DNA of 35,912 bases from Lachnospiraceae bacterium C7 (GTDB lineage: Bacteria > Bacillota > Clostridia > Lachnospirales > Lachnospiraceae). The notes beneath the pieces were generated by a model. The model ran no database searches, was not told the origin of the DNA, and saw only the letters and a list, made by a program, of their open reading frames with translations. The translations under genes were made by a program, and so were the position numbers. The DNA lies in assembly GCA_900113385.1 (NCBI GenBank), contig FOPE01000030.1, positions 1 through 35,912 on the forward strand, written 5' to 3'. Position 1 is the stretch's first letter; each line of letters starts with the position of its first letter. Shown here piece by piece: positions 16,162-25,590 of this stretch.

Positions 16162-17478
16162 TTATTTTCTTGTACTTTTTAAGAAATCAGGGATATTAAT
16201 CTCTACTGGAGCCACATTGCTTTCTGGCTGACGTGGTTTCTGAATACCTGCGTATGGATTCTCCTGATTATTTTTAACTGTTGTATTTGTAGGACGAACA
16301 GTTGCTGTATTATTAGTACCATTAAATCCTGGATTAAAACCTGGATTATTATAATTCTGGTTATTGTAATTTGCAGAATTGTTATAGTTATTGCTATAAC
16401 CATAATCTACATTAGTTGTAGGTCTAACTGTGTTATTGCTAAAACCAGGCTGCTGATATCTTACAAAGCCACCTTGTGGGTTAGCATTATTTGCAGCATT
16501 CTGCTGCTGTGCTTCTTGGTTACCGTTTTCAACTTCTAATCCTGTAGCAATTACAGTAATTGTTGCTTCGTCTGTCATTGTCTCATCATACTTAGCACCG
16601 AAGATGATATTGGCATCTGATCCAGTTAAGTCTTCTACATAGCTTGCTGCATCATTTGCATCCATAAGTGAAATATCACCTGAGATATTGATGATTACAT
16701 GTGAAGCACCGTTGATTGTTGTCTCAAGAAGTGGTGATGCAACAGCAAGTTTAACAGCTTCGATAGCTTTATCGTCACCTTTAGCTGCACCAATACCAAT
16801 ATGAGCTAATCCTTTGTCCTTCATAACAGTCTGAATATCTGCGAAATCAAGGTTAATTAATGATGGAACATTAATCAAGTCTGTAATACCCTGTACTGCC
16901 TGCTGTAATACTTCATCGGCTTTCTTTAATGCATCTGGCATTGTTGTTCTTCTGTCTACAATCTCTAGTAATTTGTCGTTAGGAATTACGATTAATGTAT
17001 CTACGCTAGCTTTTAATCTATCAATTCCTCCTACGGCATTAATCATTCTCTGTTTTGCTTCAAATCTGAAAGGTTTTGTAACTACACCAACAGTAAGAAT
17101 TCCTTGTTCTTTTGCGATTTTTGCAACAACTGGTGCAGCTCCTGTACCAGTTCCGCCACCCATACCACATGTTACGAATACCATGTCCGCATTCTTAACT
17201 GCTGCAGTAAGTTCTTCAACGCTTTCTTCTGCTGCTTTCTGTCCAATCTCAGGTTGAGCTCCTGCTCCTAAACCTTTTGTAAGTTTTTCTCCAATTTGAA
17301 TAAGTGTAGGTGCTTTACATAATTGTAATGCTTGTGAATCTGTGTTAACTCCAATAAATTCTACACCTGCAATGTTCTCGTCTATCATTCGATTGACTGC
17401 ATTATTACCTGCGCCACCGACACCTACTACTATAATCTTTGCGCTATTATCTACATCTGCTGTTTTTAATTCAAGCAA
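16162..17478 (-). CDS. ftsZ: Cell division GTPase FtsZ
   Basis: FtsZ is the tubulin-like protein that forms the division ring. The product has 438 residues. The N-terminal GTPase contains [14 protein letters not shown], the signature GGGTGTGAA at 107-115 and a TKPFRFE loop. The C-terminal domain ends near 320. A ~90-residue linker is very rich in Asn, Gly, Pro and Tyr ([20 protein letters not shown]), more repetitive than most. The conserved tail INIPDFL, which docks partners such as SepF, ends the protein. The start is TTG at 17478, eight bases after AGGAGGAAGG; no better start exists. It is preceded by its own promoter. Confidence 0.97.
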   Translation of the reverse strand: MLELKTADVDNSAKIIVVGVGGAGNNAVNRMIDENIAGVEFIGVNTDSQALQLCKAPTLIQIGEKLTKGLGAGAQPEIGQKAAEESVEELTAAVKNADMVFVTCGMGGGTGTGAAPVVAKIAKEQGILTVGVVTKPFRFEAKQRMINAVGGIDRLKASVDTLIVIPNDKLLEIVDRRTTMPDALKKADEVLQQAVQGITDLINVPSLINLDFADIQTVMKDKGLAHIGIGAAKGDDKAIEAVKLAVASPLLETTINGASHVIINISGDISLMDANDAASYVEDLTGSDANIIFGAKYDETMTDEATITVIATGLEVENGNQEAQQQNAANNANPQGGFVRYQQPGFSNNTVRPTTNVDYGYSNNYNNSANYNNQNYNNPGFNPGFNGTNNTATVRPTNTTVKNNQENPYAGIQKPRQPESNVAPVEINIPDFLKSTRK

Positions 17479-17621
17479 GGTCCTTCCTCCTCTTTCTCTC
17501 CCATATTGTGATGGCTATACCATCTCGATGATGAATGTTTACCCCTTAGTCCAAATATCGAAACATTCTTGGTGCTTGTCTCCATTCAAGTCTACACATC
17601 TAGCAAACACCTATATAAAAT

Positions 17622-17650
17622 ATAATATAATTTTTCGAAGAAATAATCAA
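17622..17650 (-). promoter_or_regulatory. Putative promoter between ftsQ and ftsZ
   Basis: On minus TTGATT (17650-17645) and TATTAT (17627-17622) are 17 bases apart, giving a ~140-nt ftsZ leader. A small hairpin GATGG-TATAG-CCATC lies just before the ftsZ ribosome site. A dedicated ftsZ promoter fits the 225-base gap, the largest inside the cluster. Confidence 0.5.
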
Positions 17651-17703
17651 CACAAAATTGATTTTTTACTCTAAATATTTGTATATTTTTTACCGATAGA
17701 CTA

Positions 17704-18486
17704 CTATTGTGTCTTCTCAAATACGATATTTGTGTTATCACTAGACCATTTTTCTAGGTGAAGTGTGCCTTTTAAGTCTTTAACTGTCTTTAATATCTGA
17801 CAAACCCTTTCAATTTTAGGGGTGTACTCAACAGTTTTGCCTAAAGTAACTAGAACTTCATTGTATTTTAGAACTGGTGCATCTTCATCGGCATATGATA
17901 TAGAATCTGGTGGGATTTTATATTTTTTTATTGCTCTTGTTAAGGCCAATAGGTCTATTAACTTATCTGATTTCACTGGAAGCTTCTCATACTGTACAAC
18001 TTTTGCACATGATAATCCTTCAACTTTTGGAACATTTGGTATTATTCTTTTAGAAATTTCAACTACAATTCCATCTTTATCAAAATATGCATTTGAATTA
18101 ATTGATGGAATATAAATGTAACCTAATATTCCTTTTTCATACACTTCTATATTTAATGTATGAGGATTTTTCATTTCTACTTCCATAGTATCAATAAACG
18201 GCATATCTTCTGTGTCTTTTACGCAATACTTTAGATATACATATAAAGTATTCCAACTTTTTTCGTCATTTAGTATAGTCTTTTTTATTTTTTCATTACT
18301 ATATAATGTATTGCCTTCTACCTTAACATTTTTCACTGTAAAAACATTACAAATCACTATAAATGCAATAATTATTGTAACTACAAATGCAATTAAAACT
18401 TTAAGGAATAGAGGCATTTTTCTTTTTTTCTTTTTTTTCTTAGTGGCTTTCATATCGTCTAAATCCTTAATATCGTCACTACTCAT
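17704..18486 (-). CDS. ftsQ: Cell division protein FtsQ/DivIB
   Basis: This is a bitopic divisome protein that links FtsL/FtsB with the septal synthase. The product has 260 residues. A charged cytoplasmic tail with a lysine run (KKKKKKRK) precedes one membrane helix (LKVLIAFVVTIIIAFIVI). The POTRA domain starts at VFTVKNVKVEGNTLYSNEKIKKTIL. The beta domain includes ILGYIYIPSINSNAYFDKDGIVVEIS, the typical FtsQ core. The ATG lies inside the end of ftsW (8-base overlap), implying coupled translation. The C-terminus is short, without the Pro-rich tail of some DivIBs. Confidence 0.9.
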   Translation of the reverse strand: MSSDDIKDLDDMKATKKKKKKRKMPLFLKVLIAFVVTIIIAFIVICNVFTVKNVKVEGNTLYSNEKIKKTILNDEKSWNTLYVYLKYCVKDTEDMPFIDTMEVEMKNPHTLNIEVYEKGILGYIYIPSINSNAYFDKDGIVVEISKRIIPNVPKVEGLSCAKVVQYEKLPVKSDKLIDLLALTRAIKKYKIPPDSISYADEDAPVLKYNEVLVTLGKTVEYTPKIERVCQILKTVKDLKGTLHLEKWSSDNTNIVFEKTQ

Positions 18487-19735
18487 GTCTCTCTACCTCA
18501 TTATTATTTTCTAGTTTTATTCCTCTTGATACAGATAATACTAATCCCATCTCTGCCATCAGTATTATTATTGATGTTCCACCATAACTTATAAACGGTA
18601 ACGTTACACCTGTATTTGGAATTGTATTAGTTACAACTGCCACATTAAGTATTACCTGCAAAGCTATGTGAGCCATTACACCTGTAACAATAAGTGAGCC
18701 AAACAAGTCACTTGCATTATTAGATATAATCATCATTCGCCAAATAAGTAATAAAAATAATAATAATAAACAAGTAGCTCCTATTAGGCCAAGTTCTTCA
18801 CATACAATTGAAAAAATCATATCGTTTTGCGCTTCTGGAACTCGTCCCATTTTTTGCATACTATTACCTAATCCTCTTCCTGTTAAGCCACCTGAACAGA
18901 TTGCATATAAACCTTGTAAAGTTTGGTCTCCTTTTACGCCAGCTTTTTCTGGAGAAAGCCATGCTTCAATTCGATCTCCACGATATGAATGGCCTAAAAG
19001 AATAAATAACACCATTACACATCCGCCTATTCCTAGTAAACCCAAGAACTCCTTGTACAATGGACTTGCAACAAAAATCATGCAAAATGCAATACCTGCA
19101 ATGATTATAGCTGTACTAAGATTTTCTTTTGCAACTAAAATTAAGATAGGCGCTATAAAAATTAATGAGCATACTATTCCTGCAACAGATGACATTTTTT
19201 TTGTAATTCTCTCTAATAAATAGGCTAAAAAGATAATTATGCAAACCTTTGCAATCTCAGATGGTTGGACTGTTAAACTACCAAAACCAATCCATCGTCT
19301 TGATCCATTTCGCTCTATACCTATTTTAGGTACATAAACAAGCAAACACATTAAAGTTGACATTACCAACAGCCCTGCTGCGTATTGTCTTAGTTTTTTG
19401 TAATTAATTCTAACTACAAAATACATTGCAAAAAAGCCAATAATAATTGATCTTAATTGCTTTTTTAAATAAAATATAGAATCATTAAATTTATTAATTC
19501 CAGTATAATAACTAGTACTATATAGCATAATTAGTCCAAAGCATAATAAAAAAATTACTACAAATAAAAAATTATAGTCAAAATAAGTTGTTCTTTTTCT
19601 AGATTTAATATTAGAATTTACTCTAGAACGATATCTTGAACTAATTTGCTTTTTACGAATTTCTTCCGGTGTGTATCTGTGATTAAGAGGCTTTTTCTTT
19701 TTTATTTTTAAACTACCTCTTTTGCTAGTCGCCAT
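18479..19735 (-). CDS. ftsW: Septal peptidoglycan polymerase FtsW (SEDS family)
   Basis: FtsW polymerises lipid II at the septum together with a class B PBP. The start is the ATG at 19735, seven bases past GGGGG; an in-frame GTG two codons upstream is too close to that site. The product has 418 residues with a ~55-residue basic cytoplasmic N-terminus and about ten membrane helices. SEDS signatures are SSRRWIGFGSLTVQPSEIAK (read as NGSRRWIGF), GDRIEAWLSPEK, QNDMIFSIVCEELGLIG and NTIPNTGVTLPFISYGGTS. Its PBP partner is two genes upstream. murG, often next to ftsW, is absent here. Confidence 0.95.
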   Translation of the reverse strand: MATSKRGSLKIKKKKPLNHRYTPEEIRKKQISSRYRSRVNSNIKSRKRTTYFDYNFLFVVIFLLCFGLIMLYSTSYYTGINKFNDSIFYLKKQLRSIIIGFFAMYFVVRINYKKLRQYAAGLLVMSTLMCLLVYVPKIGIERNGSRRWIGFGSLTVQPSEIAKVCIIIFLAYLLERITKKMSSVAGIVCSLIFIAPILILVAKENLSTAIIIAGIAFCMIFVASPLYKEFLGLLGIGGCVMVLFILLGHSYRGDRIEAWLSPEKAGVKGDQTLQGLYAICSGGLTGRGLGNSMQKMGRVPEAQNDMIFSIVCEELGLIGATCLLLLFLLLIWRMMIISNNASDLFGSLIVTGVMAHIALQVILNVAVVTNTIPNTGVTLPFISYGGTSIIILMAEMGLVLSVSRGIKLENNNEVERHE

Positions 19736-19760
19736 CCTCACTCCCCCTTGTTGTCATTAT

Positions 19761-21116
19761 TTACTCTTGAAGATTGTTGACTATATCTTTAAAAATACGT
19801 CCTCTTTCTTCATAATTAGGGAACATTCCCCAACTTGCACATGCTGGTGACAATAATACAGCATCTCCTAAAACTGCATGATCATAGCAATAATTAATTG
19901 CTTCTTCAAATGTTTCGCATAACACTACATCATTAAAATTATGTTTTTTTGCACACTCAGCAATTTTTTCTTTTGTTTGTCCAATTAAAACAAGTTTTTT
20001 TACTTTTCCATCAAAGCTTTCAATCCACTCATCGTATTCTGATTCTTTATCATATCCGCCACCAATTAAAAGTGTTGGACGATTCATGGCTTTGATACCT
20101 TTAATAGCTGCATCTGGGTTTGTTCCTTTTGAATCGTTATAGAATTTTACCCCTCTTTTTTCTGTAACGTATTCAATTCTGTGCTCTACTGCTGTAAAAA
20201 GTTTTAAAACTTCTACAATTTTATCCATTGGTACGCCCATTGCTCTAGATACGGCACATGCTGCCATTACGTTTTCATAATTGTGATCACCTAATAGATT
20301 AAGTTCATCTACGTTGATAACTTTGTCAGCCACTTTATCTTTTGCAACATAAATTGTTCCATTTTCTAAGTAGTAACCATTTTCAAGTACTCTCTTACTA
20401 CTAAAAAATACAACATTTGTTTTTAATTCTTTTGCAAACTCTCTTAACACTTCATCTTCATAATTTAAAACTGTTGTATCAGTTTCTTTTTGATTTATTG
20501 TAATAGACTCTTTGGCTTTAATATAGTTTTCCATTGTATGATGTCTATTTAAGTGATCTGGTGTAATATTTAAAATTGCAGTTACTTTTGGTGCAAATTC
20601 GTGAACTGTTTCTAATTGGAAACTACTAATTTCTGCAACTGTAACTGTTTCATCTGTTGTATCTGCTGCAACTGATGTATATGGAATACCAATGTTTCCT
20701 ACTACTTTAACATCTTTATAATAATTCTTTAAAATTTGTCCTGTTAATGATGTAGTAGTTGTTTTTCCATTTGTTCCTGTAATGGCAGCTAATTCGCCTT
20801 TTGAGAAGTAATATGCTAATTCAATTTCTCCCCATATTGCTACTCCATTATCTCTCATTTCATTAACGAATGGTAAATCTGTTGGAACTCCTGGACTAAG
20901 TACTACAACGTCAAATGCCTTTGTATCTTCAAATTCGCCTAAAATGATTGGAACATTTTTTATCTGTGGCGCTTTTTCATATAATTTTTCTAAATCTAAA
21001 TCTTTATTTCCATCGAATAAAGTAGTATTAATTCCTTTTTTTATTAATAATTCTGTAGCTGCAATACCGCTAATTCCTGTACCTACAACTACAACTTTTT
21101 TGTCTTCTAAGTTCAT
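19761..21116 (-). CDS. murD: UDP-N-acetylmuramoylalanine-D-glutamate ligase
   Basis: MurD adds D-Glu to UDP-MurNAc-L-Ala in the cytoplasm. The product has 451 residues, normal length. The Rossmann-like N-domain starts VVVVGTGISGIAATELL. The ATP-binding loop is GTNGKTTTT (114-122). NITPDHLNRH, EHRIEYV with FYNDSKGTNPDA, and LIGGGYDKESEYD are the usual MurD motifs, and LLSPACASWGMF ends the third domain. The ATG is eight bases after GGAGG. It is the only mur ligase in this cluster: no mraY lies in the 115-base gap between it and the PBP gene. Confidence 0.96.
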   Translation of the reverse strand: MNLEDKKVVVVGTGISGIAATELLIKKGINTTLFDGNKDLDLEKLYEKAPQIKNVPIILGEFEDTKAFDVVVLSPGVPTDLPFVNEMRDNGVAIWGEIELAYYFSKGELAAITGTNGKTTTTSLTGQILKNYYKDVKVVGNIGIPYTSVAADTTDETVTVAEISSFQLETVHEFAPKVTAILNITPDHLNRHHTMENYIKAKESITINQKETDTTVLNYEDEVLREFAKELKTNVVFFSSKRVLENGYYLENGTIYVAKDKVADKVINVDELNLLGDHNYENVMAACAVSRAMGVPMDKIVEVLKLFTAVEHRIEYVTEKRGVKFYNDSKGTNPDAAIKGIKAMNRPTLLIGGGYDKESEYDEWIESFDGKVKKLVLIGQTKEKIAECAKKHNFNDVVLCETFEEAINYCYDHAVLGDAVLLSPACASWGMFPNYEERGRIFKDIVNNLQE

Positions 21117-21231
21117 TGTGTGTGACCTCCACTATATTAAAATTATTTAAAACCATGGCACTTTTTTGCTTTGCCACGATATAGTATACTTTATTTTTTT
21201 TCATAGTACAATAATAGTATATTGTCTATTT

Positions 21232-23223
21232 TTATTGTCCTACAGCTGGCTCATCTGCTGGTGCTCCTGTTGTATCTGGAATATCAGATGTTGCTTCTTC
21301 TGGCAATTCCTCTGGGATTGCTTGCTGTGCTGGTGCTGATTTAGGTGCTGTAGAGCCTTTTCCTACAATTGTTTTATCTGCATTTTTTCCTGTTTGTTCT
21401 TCATCTGGATAAATACCAAGATATGGAAATGCCTCTTTTAATATCTCTCTTGCAATATTTTGAGCATATGTACTGTGAGGCTCATTAGTTGAGTTTGGCT
21501 CATCTACGATGCAGTAAATAACTATCTGCGGATTATCCTGAGGTGCATATCCCATAAATGAAACTAAATAATTTCCTTGTCCACGTGGGATTTTTTCGGC
21601 TGTACCTGTCTTACCACCCATTGAATATCCATCTACTTTTGCTGTTGTACCTGTTCCTTCTGAAACAACGTGATATAAATACTCTCGCATTTGATCACTT
21701 GTGGATTTTGATATTGTTTGTCTTACAACAGAATCCTGTACTTCGGAAATTGTATTTTTGTCTGAATCAAGTACTTTTTTTACAACATGTGGTTGATAAT
21801 ATACTCCGCCATTAATGATGCTAGAAAAAGCAGAAATCATCTGCACCATTGTACAGTTATAGTTCTGTCCAAATGCATTAGTAGCCAAATCCACTGGTTG
21901 CATTTGATCTGCTGTACGAATCAAACTTTTGTTAAATGTTTCTCCAGGTAAATCAATACCTGTCTTTTGATACATTCCAAAAAGTCTCATATATTTTTCA
22001 AAATCTTCTTTTCCTATCAAATATGACATCTGCATAAGCGAATCATTACATGAATTTTTCAGAGCATCTTGAATTGTTTGTATTCCATGATGGCTTTCAC
22101 ATCGAATTCTTATGTTTCCAAAGTTCTCACCACCATCACAGAAGAAAGTCATGTCTCTAGTAACTTTTCCTGTTTCTAACCCAGCTGCTACTGTAAGTGG
22201 TTTTTGTACAGAACCTGGTTCATATGTATAACTTACTGCGAAATTTTGCCATAGTTTATTTAGATTATCTAGTTTAGTATCTTCAGACATTGCATTTATT
22301 TCATCTTCACTATAATAAGCACTTAAATCTCTAGGATTATTCAAATCAAAATTTGGATAATTTGCCATTGCTAAAACTTCACCGTTATTAGGGTTCATTA
22401 TAACTACTGCCGTGTGAGCACTACCAGTTCCCTCACGAGCATTATTAGCGTATGCATCGTTAAATTCTTTTATTTTACGTTCTACAATTGATTGCAAGTT
22501 AGCATCTATTGTAGTCATAACTGTTTTACCATCTTTAGCTTCTATTGTGCTTTTTTCAAAATTATTTCCAGACTCCAAATAACCATACTGTCTACCTGGT
22601 GTTCCATTTAAAGTACTATTATAATAATTTTCTAGTCCAATTGTACCTACATTTCCTGATGAGGAAAATCCAATAAGTGAACTTGCTAAAGTACCATATG
22701 GATATTTCCTTTTATACTCTTTTTCAAACCATATGCCTTTAATGTTTTTATTTTTTTTGACTTTAGCGTCGAAATTCTTTTTCTGGTCCTTTGATTGTTT
22801 TTTTAATAAAACTATGTATCTTGCATCTTTTTTATCTCTCAAATATGATTCTACTTGTTCTTTTGAAATATTAGGAAAGCTTTCTGTAATGGCTTTAACT
22901 GTTGGATTCTTATATTTTTTTTTGCTATTTACAACAGAACAATCTAGTATAACGTTATAAACAGGCTCACTTGTGGCAAGAACTGTACCTTTTCTGTCAA
23001 GTATATCGCCTCTTCTAAAAGGTAACGTCTTGCTTCCGTAAGCCTGTTGATCTAATACAATTTTTTTATATTTTTCACTATTTTTTGCGTCTAAATAAAA
23101 TATCCTAATAATCAAAACAATAAGTGCAAGGATTACACCTGCAAAAAGGAATATTAATTTTCCTCGCATCTTTTTATTAAATTTTGGTTTAATCTTCTTT
23201 CTTTTTCGTACAATTCTAGCCAA
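21232..23223 (-). CDS. Class B penicillin-binding protein (FtsI/SpoVD type)
   Basis: This is a septal transpeptidase that cross-links glycan with FtsW. The product has 663 residues. A basic N-terminus precedes one membrane helix (LIFLFAGVILALIVLIIRIF). The dimerization domain follows, with FRRGDILDRKGTVLAT. The transpeptidase domain has S338-V-Q-K341 within EPGSVQKPL, SCN at 391-393 and KTG at 538-540 (GGKTGTAEK). There are no PASTA repeats. The C-terminal ~55 residues are Pro/Glu/Ala-rich and probably disordered. The start is TTG at 23223 with GGGAG seven bases before. Its position between ftsL and murD matches ftsI/pbpB or spoVD; sequence alone does not say which. Confidence 0.93.
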   Translation of the reverse strand: MARIVRKRKKIKPKFNKKMRGKLIFLFAGVILALIVLIIRIFYLDAKNSEKYKKIVLDQQAYGSKTLPFRRGDILDRKGTVLATSEPVYNVILDCSVVNSKKKYKNPTVKAITESFPNISKEQVESYLRDKKDARYIVLLKKQSKDQKKNFDAKVKKNKNIKGIWFEKEYKRKYPYGTLASSLIGFSSSGNVGTIGLENYYNSTLNGTPGRQYGYLESGNNFEKSTIEAKDGKTVMTTIDANLQSIVERKIKEFNDAYANNAREGTGSAHTAVVIMNPNNGEVLAMANYPNFDLNNPRDLSAYYSEDEINAMSEDTKLDNLNKLWQNFAVSYTYEPGSVQKPLTVAAGLETGKVTRDMTFFCDGGENFGNIRIRCESHHGIQTIQDALKNSCNDSLMQMSYLIGKEDFEKYMRLFGMYQKTGIDLPGETFNKSLIRTADQMQPVDLATNAFGQNYNCTMVQMISAFSSIINGGVYYQPHVVKKVLDSDKNTISEVQDSVVRQTISKSTSDQMREYLYHVVSEGTGTTAKVDGYSMGGKTGTAEKIPRGQGNYLVSFMGYAPQDNPQIVIYCIVDEPNSTNEPHSTYAQNIAREILKEAFPYLGIYPDEEQTGKNADKTIVGKGSTAPKSAPAQQAIPEELPEEATSDIPDTTGAPADEPAVGQ

Positions 23224-23302
23224 TTTATGTCTCCCATTTCTTGTTCTTATTTCTCGTTCTTATACCTATTCTTATATCTTTTCTTATGTTCCTTATAATA
23301 TT

Positions 23303-23812
23303 CTATTTTTCTGGAATAGAATTATACTGGTTCATATAATTGCTTGACTCTACTGAATAATAAACGACTTGATCCTTACGAGCATATTTCATGCCTAATT
23401 GATTCATTGCAACATCTTTTATATGGTCTAAATCAACTGCAGAATCTATCTCTTTTACTTTTTCATCGTTTTCAACCTTAAGCTCATTTAATTGGCTGCT
23501 TAATTGACTGGTTTTTGCTTTATTGCTGTTAATCTTAACCTGTTCTAAAATATACATTGTTGTAAATATAGTTCCAAGGGCTATACAAATAGATAAAAAT
23601 GCTACATATGTGGCACTCATAAACATAGATTTTTCTCTATTTCTTCTAGCAGCGTTTCTCCTTGCTCTTCTACGGCGTCGTTCCTCACGCTCTTTTTTCC
23701 ACTCTTCTTCTCTTCTGCTTGGAACTGCATTAGTTTTTCTAACAGCGTTTCCATCTACAGAATATTTTCTATTTACTTTTTTAGGAACTCTGCTACTTCT
23801 TCTATTTTCCAT
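23303..23812 (-). CDS. ftsL: FtsL-type cell division protein
   Basis: The product has 169 residues. A very basic cytoplasmic part (REERRRRRARRNAARRNRE) is followed by one membrane helix at about 66-88 (ATYVAFLSICIALGTIFTTMYI), then a periplasmic coiled coil (SQLSSQLNELKVENDEKVKEI) and DLDHIKDVAMNQLGMKYAR. This is the septum-formation initiator/FtsL layout. The helix-coil motif, with the A..LGM.....Q pattern, and the position between rsmH and the PBP gene make ftsL the best call. The N-terminal tail is longer than usual. The ATG follows AAAAGGAG. Confidence 0.87.
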   Translation of the reverse strand: MENRRSSRVPKKVNRKYSVDGNAVRKTNAVPSRREEEWKKEREERRRRRARRNAARRNREKSMFMSATYVAFLSICIALGTIFTTMYILEQVKINSNKAKTSQLSSQLNELKVENDEKVKEIDSAVDLDHIKDVAMNQLGMKYARKDQVVYYSVESSNYMNQYNSIPEK

Positions 23813-23899
23813 AGTATCTACTCCTTTTAATCCGTTTAACCGACTTTATCTCCCCTACCTGTCAAAATTAAACCTTGTTATATTTTAAATGCAAACACC

Positions 23900-24847
23900 T
23901 TATTGTGCTTGATGTTTCTCAAATACTCTTAGTTTTGCACTCTTTGATCTAGAATTTTCTTCTAACTCTTTCTCAGATGGCAAAATTGGTTTTCTAGAAA
24001 TAACTTTACCTTTTGATTTATTACCGCATACACATACTGGAAAATTTCTAGGGCATGTACATGGATCTTCGTTTTTCTTAAATGCTGATTTTACAATTCT
24101 ATCTTCTAATGAATGGAATGTAATAATGCAAAATCTACCATCATCATTTAATAACTCAATCATGTCGTCTAAATTATCTCTTAAAACATCTAATTCGTGA
24201 TTTAATTCTATTCTTATTGCTTGATAAGTTCTCTTTGATGGATGACCACCTGTTTTTTGAACTTTCTGTGGAATAGATGCTCTTATGATGTCATTAAGTT
24301 CACCGGTTGTCTCAATTGGCTTCTTTTCTCTTGCTTGACATATGTGTTTTGCAATATTTTGAGCGAATCTGTCTTCGCCATAATCTTTGATGATTCTAAA
24401 CAACTCTCTCTCTGAATAATTATTAACTATTTCACGAGCTGTAAGTGTCTGTCTATCATCCATTCTCATGTCTAATGGTGCATCTTCGCTTCTATATGTA
24501 AAGCCTCTTTCTGGTGTATCAAGCTGGAATGATGATACTCCTAAATCAAGAACTATACCGTCTACTTTTTCAATACCTAAATCTTTTAAAACTGTTTTCA
24601 TATTGGCGTAATTACTTCTTACGATAGTAACTTTATCTTTATAATCTTTTAATCGCTCACCAGCTGCTGCTATAGCTGCTGAATCCTGATCGATTCCGAT
24701 TAATCTTCCGCCTTCACCTAATCTTTTGCAAATCTGAAGTGAATGTCCACCTCCGCCTAATGTTCCATCAACGTAAATTCCATCAGGCTTTATATTTAAA
24801 TTGTCTATTGTCTCTTCTAATAGTACGGAATAATGTTTGAATTCCAT
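23900..24847 (-). CDS. rsmH: 16S rRNA (cytosine-1402-N4)-methyltransferase
   Basis: RsmH (MraW) methylates N4 of C1402 in the ribosomal P site using S-adenosylmethionine. The product has 315 residues. [13 protein letters not shown] opens the protein, and [16 protein letters not shown] forms the SAM-binding loop. Further motifs are [56 protein letters not shown] and [24 protein letters not shown] cysteine cluster is typical of the family. The ATG is preceded by GAGGTAAAGG, 26 bases after the mraZ stop. Confidence 0.97.
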   Translation of the reverse strand: MEFKHYSVLLEETIDNLNIKPDGIYVDGTLGGGGHSLQICKRLGEGGRLIGIDQDSAAIAAAGERLKDYKDKVTIVRSNYANMKTVLKDLGIEKVDGIVLDLGVSSFQLDTPERGFTYRSEDAPLDMRMDDRQTLTAREIVNNYSERELFRIIKDYGEDRFAQNIAKHICQAREKKPIETTGELNDIIRASIPQKVQKTGGHPSKRTYQAIRIELNHELDVLRDNLDDMIELLNDDGRFCIITFHSLEDRIVKSAFKKNEDPCTCPRNFPVCVCGNKSKGKVISRKPILPSEKELEENSRSKSAKLRVFEKHQAQ

Positions 24848-24873
24848 CCTTTACCTCTTTTCCAACAAATTAT

Positions 24874-25305
24874 TTATATGGAAAGTCCAAGCTCTGCCAT
24901 TTGCTCTGCAACTTCATCCATATCTTCATAGTCATTGTCTTCTTGCCATTTGTCTTTATTCCATATTTCAACTCGTGTCAATACTCCAACTGAAACGACT
25001 TCTTTTTGCAAATCTGCGTACTCTCTCAAACTGGCTGGAATAAGTATTCTGCCTTGCTTATCAACATCACATTGTGCTGCTGATGCGAAGAAAAATCTAG
25101 TGAATTTTCTGGCATTTTTAGTAGTTAATGGTACCTGGCGAAATTTTTCTTCAATGTTCTTCCACTCTTCCATAGAGTATACAAACAAGCAGCCATCTAA
25201 ACCTTTAGTCACAACAAATGAAGCGCCTAGCTGTTCTCTAAATTTAGCTGGTACACTTAATCTGCCTTTAGCGTCTAGCGTATGGCTATACTCGCCCATG
25301 AACAT
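24874..25305 (-). CDS. mraZ: Transcriptional regulator MraZ
   Basis: MraZ is the AbrB-like DNA-binding protein that controls the dcw operon it heads. The product has 143 residues, the usual length. The two repeats are MGEYSHTLDAKGRLSVPAKFR and AAQCDVDKQGRILIPASLR, each with the DXXGR signature. The ATG at 25305 follows GAGGTGAAACTTC; a second ATG two codons on (MFMGEY) is possible. Four AAAGTGG boxes lie upstream, as expected for autoregulation. Confidence 0.97.
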   Translation of the reverse strand: MFMGEYSHTLDAKGRLSVPAKFREQLGASFVVTKGLDGCLFVYSMEEWKNIEEKFRQVPLTTKNARKFTRFFFASAAQCDVDKQGRILIPASLREYADLQKEVVSVGVLTRVEIWNKDKWQEDNDYEDMDEVAEQMAELGLSI

Positions 25306-25409
25306 GAAGTTTCACCTCTCTTTCTAACTCTCTTACATTGCTTATATCTAATAAATAATGTAGTAATCGTTTTCTCTATATATAATTTCGGAGAAACTTG
25401 AAATAAGTT

Positions 25410-25460
25410 TACCACTTTTTACCACTTTCTGTTTTTATTATACCACTTTCTACCACTTTT
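25410..25460 (-). promoter_or_regulatory. MraZ operator: four phased AAAGTGG boxes on the dcw promoter
   Basis: On minus AAGTGGTA occurs four times. On plus the ACCACTT cores start at 25411, 25421, 25442 and 25452, spaced 10, 21 and 10 bases, so all lie on one helix face. A -10-like TATAAT (25442-25437) overlaps the second box read on minus. No good -35 is present at 17 bases (TATTAA), which suits activator dependence. AAAGTG(T/G) repeats are the established MraZ site in Mycoplasma; the distal pair upstream and proximal pair downstream of the -10 are the new detail here. Confidence 0.8.
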
Positions 25461-25513
25461 TAATATATTATAACGAACTTTTATTAAAATCAAGTTATTT
25501 AACTAAAAATACA

Positions 25514-25560
25514 CAAAAAAATACACCGTCTTTCTAAACTTTTTTAGAAAAACGATGTAT
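25514..25560 (-). terminator. Terminator downstream of lgt
   Basis: ATACACCGTCTTTCTAAA (25521-25538) pairs with TTTAGAAAAACGATGTAT (25543-25560) with a few mismatches. On minus it is followed by TTTTTTTG. It separates lgt from the dcw promoter. Confidence 0.88.
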
Positions 25561-25590
25561 TAATATATAGTAATTTTTTTACAAATCAAC

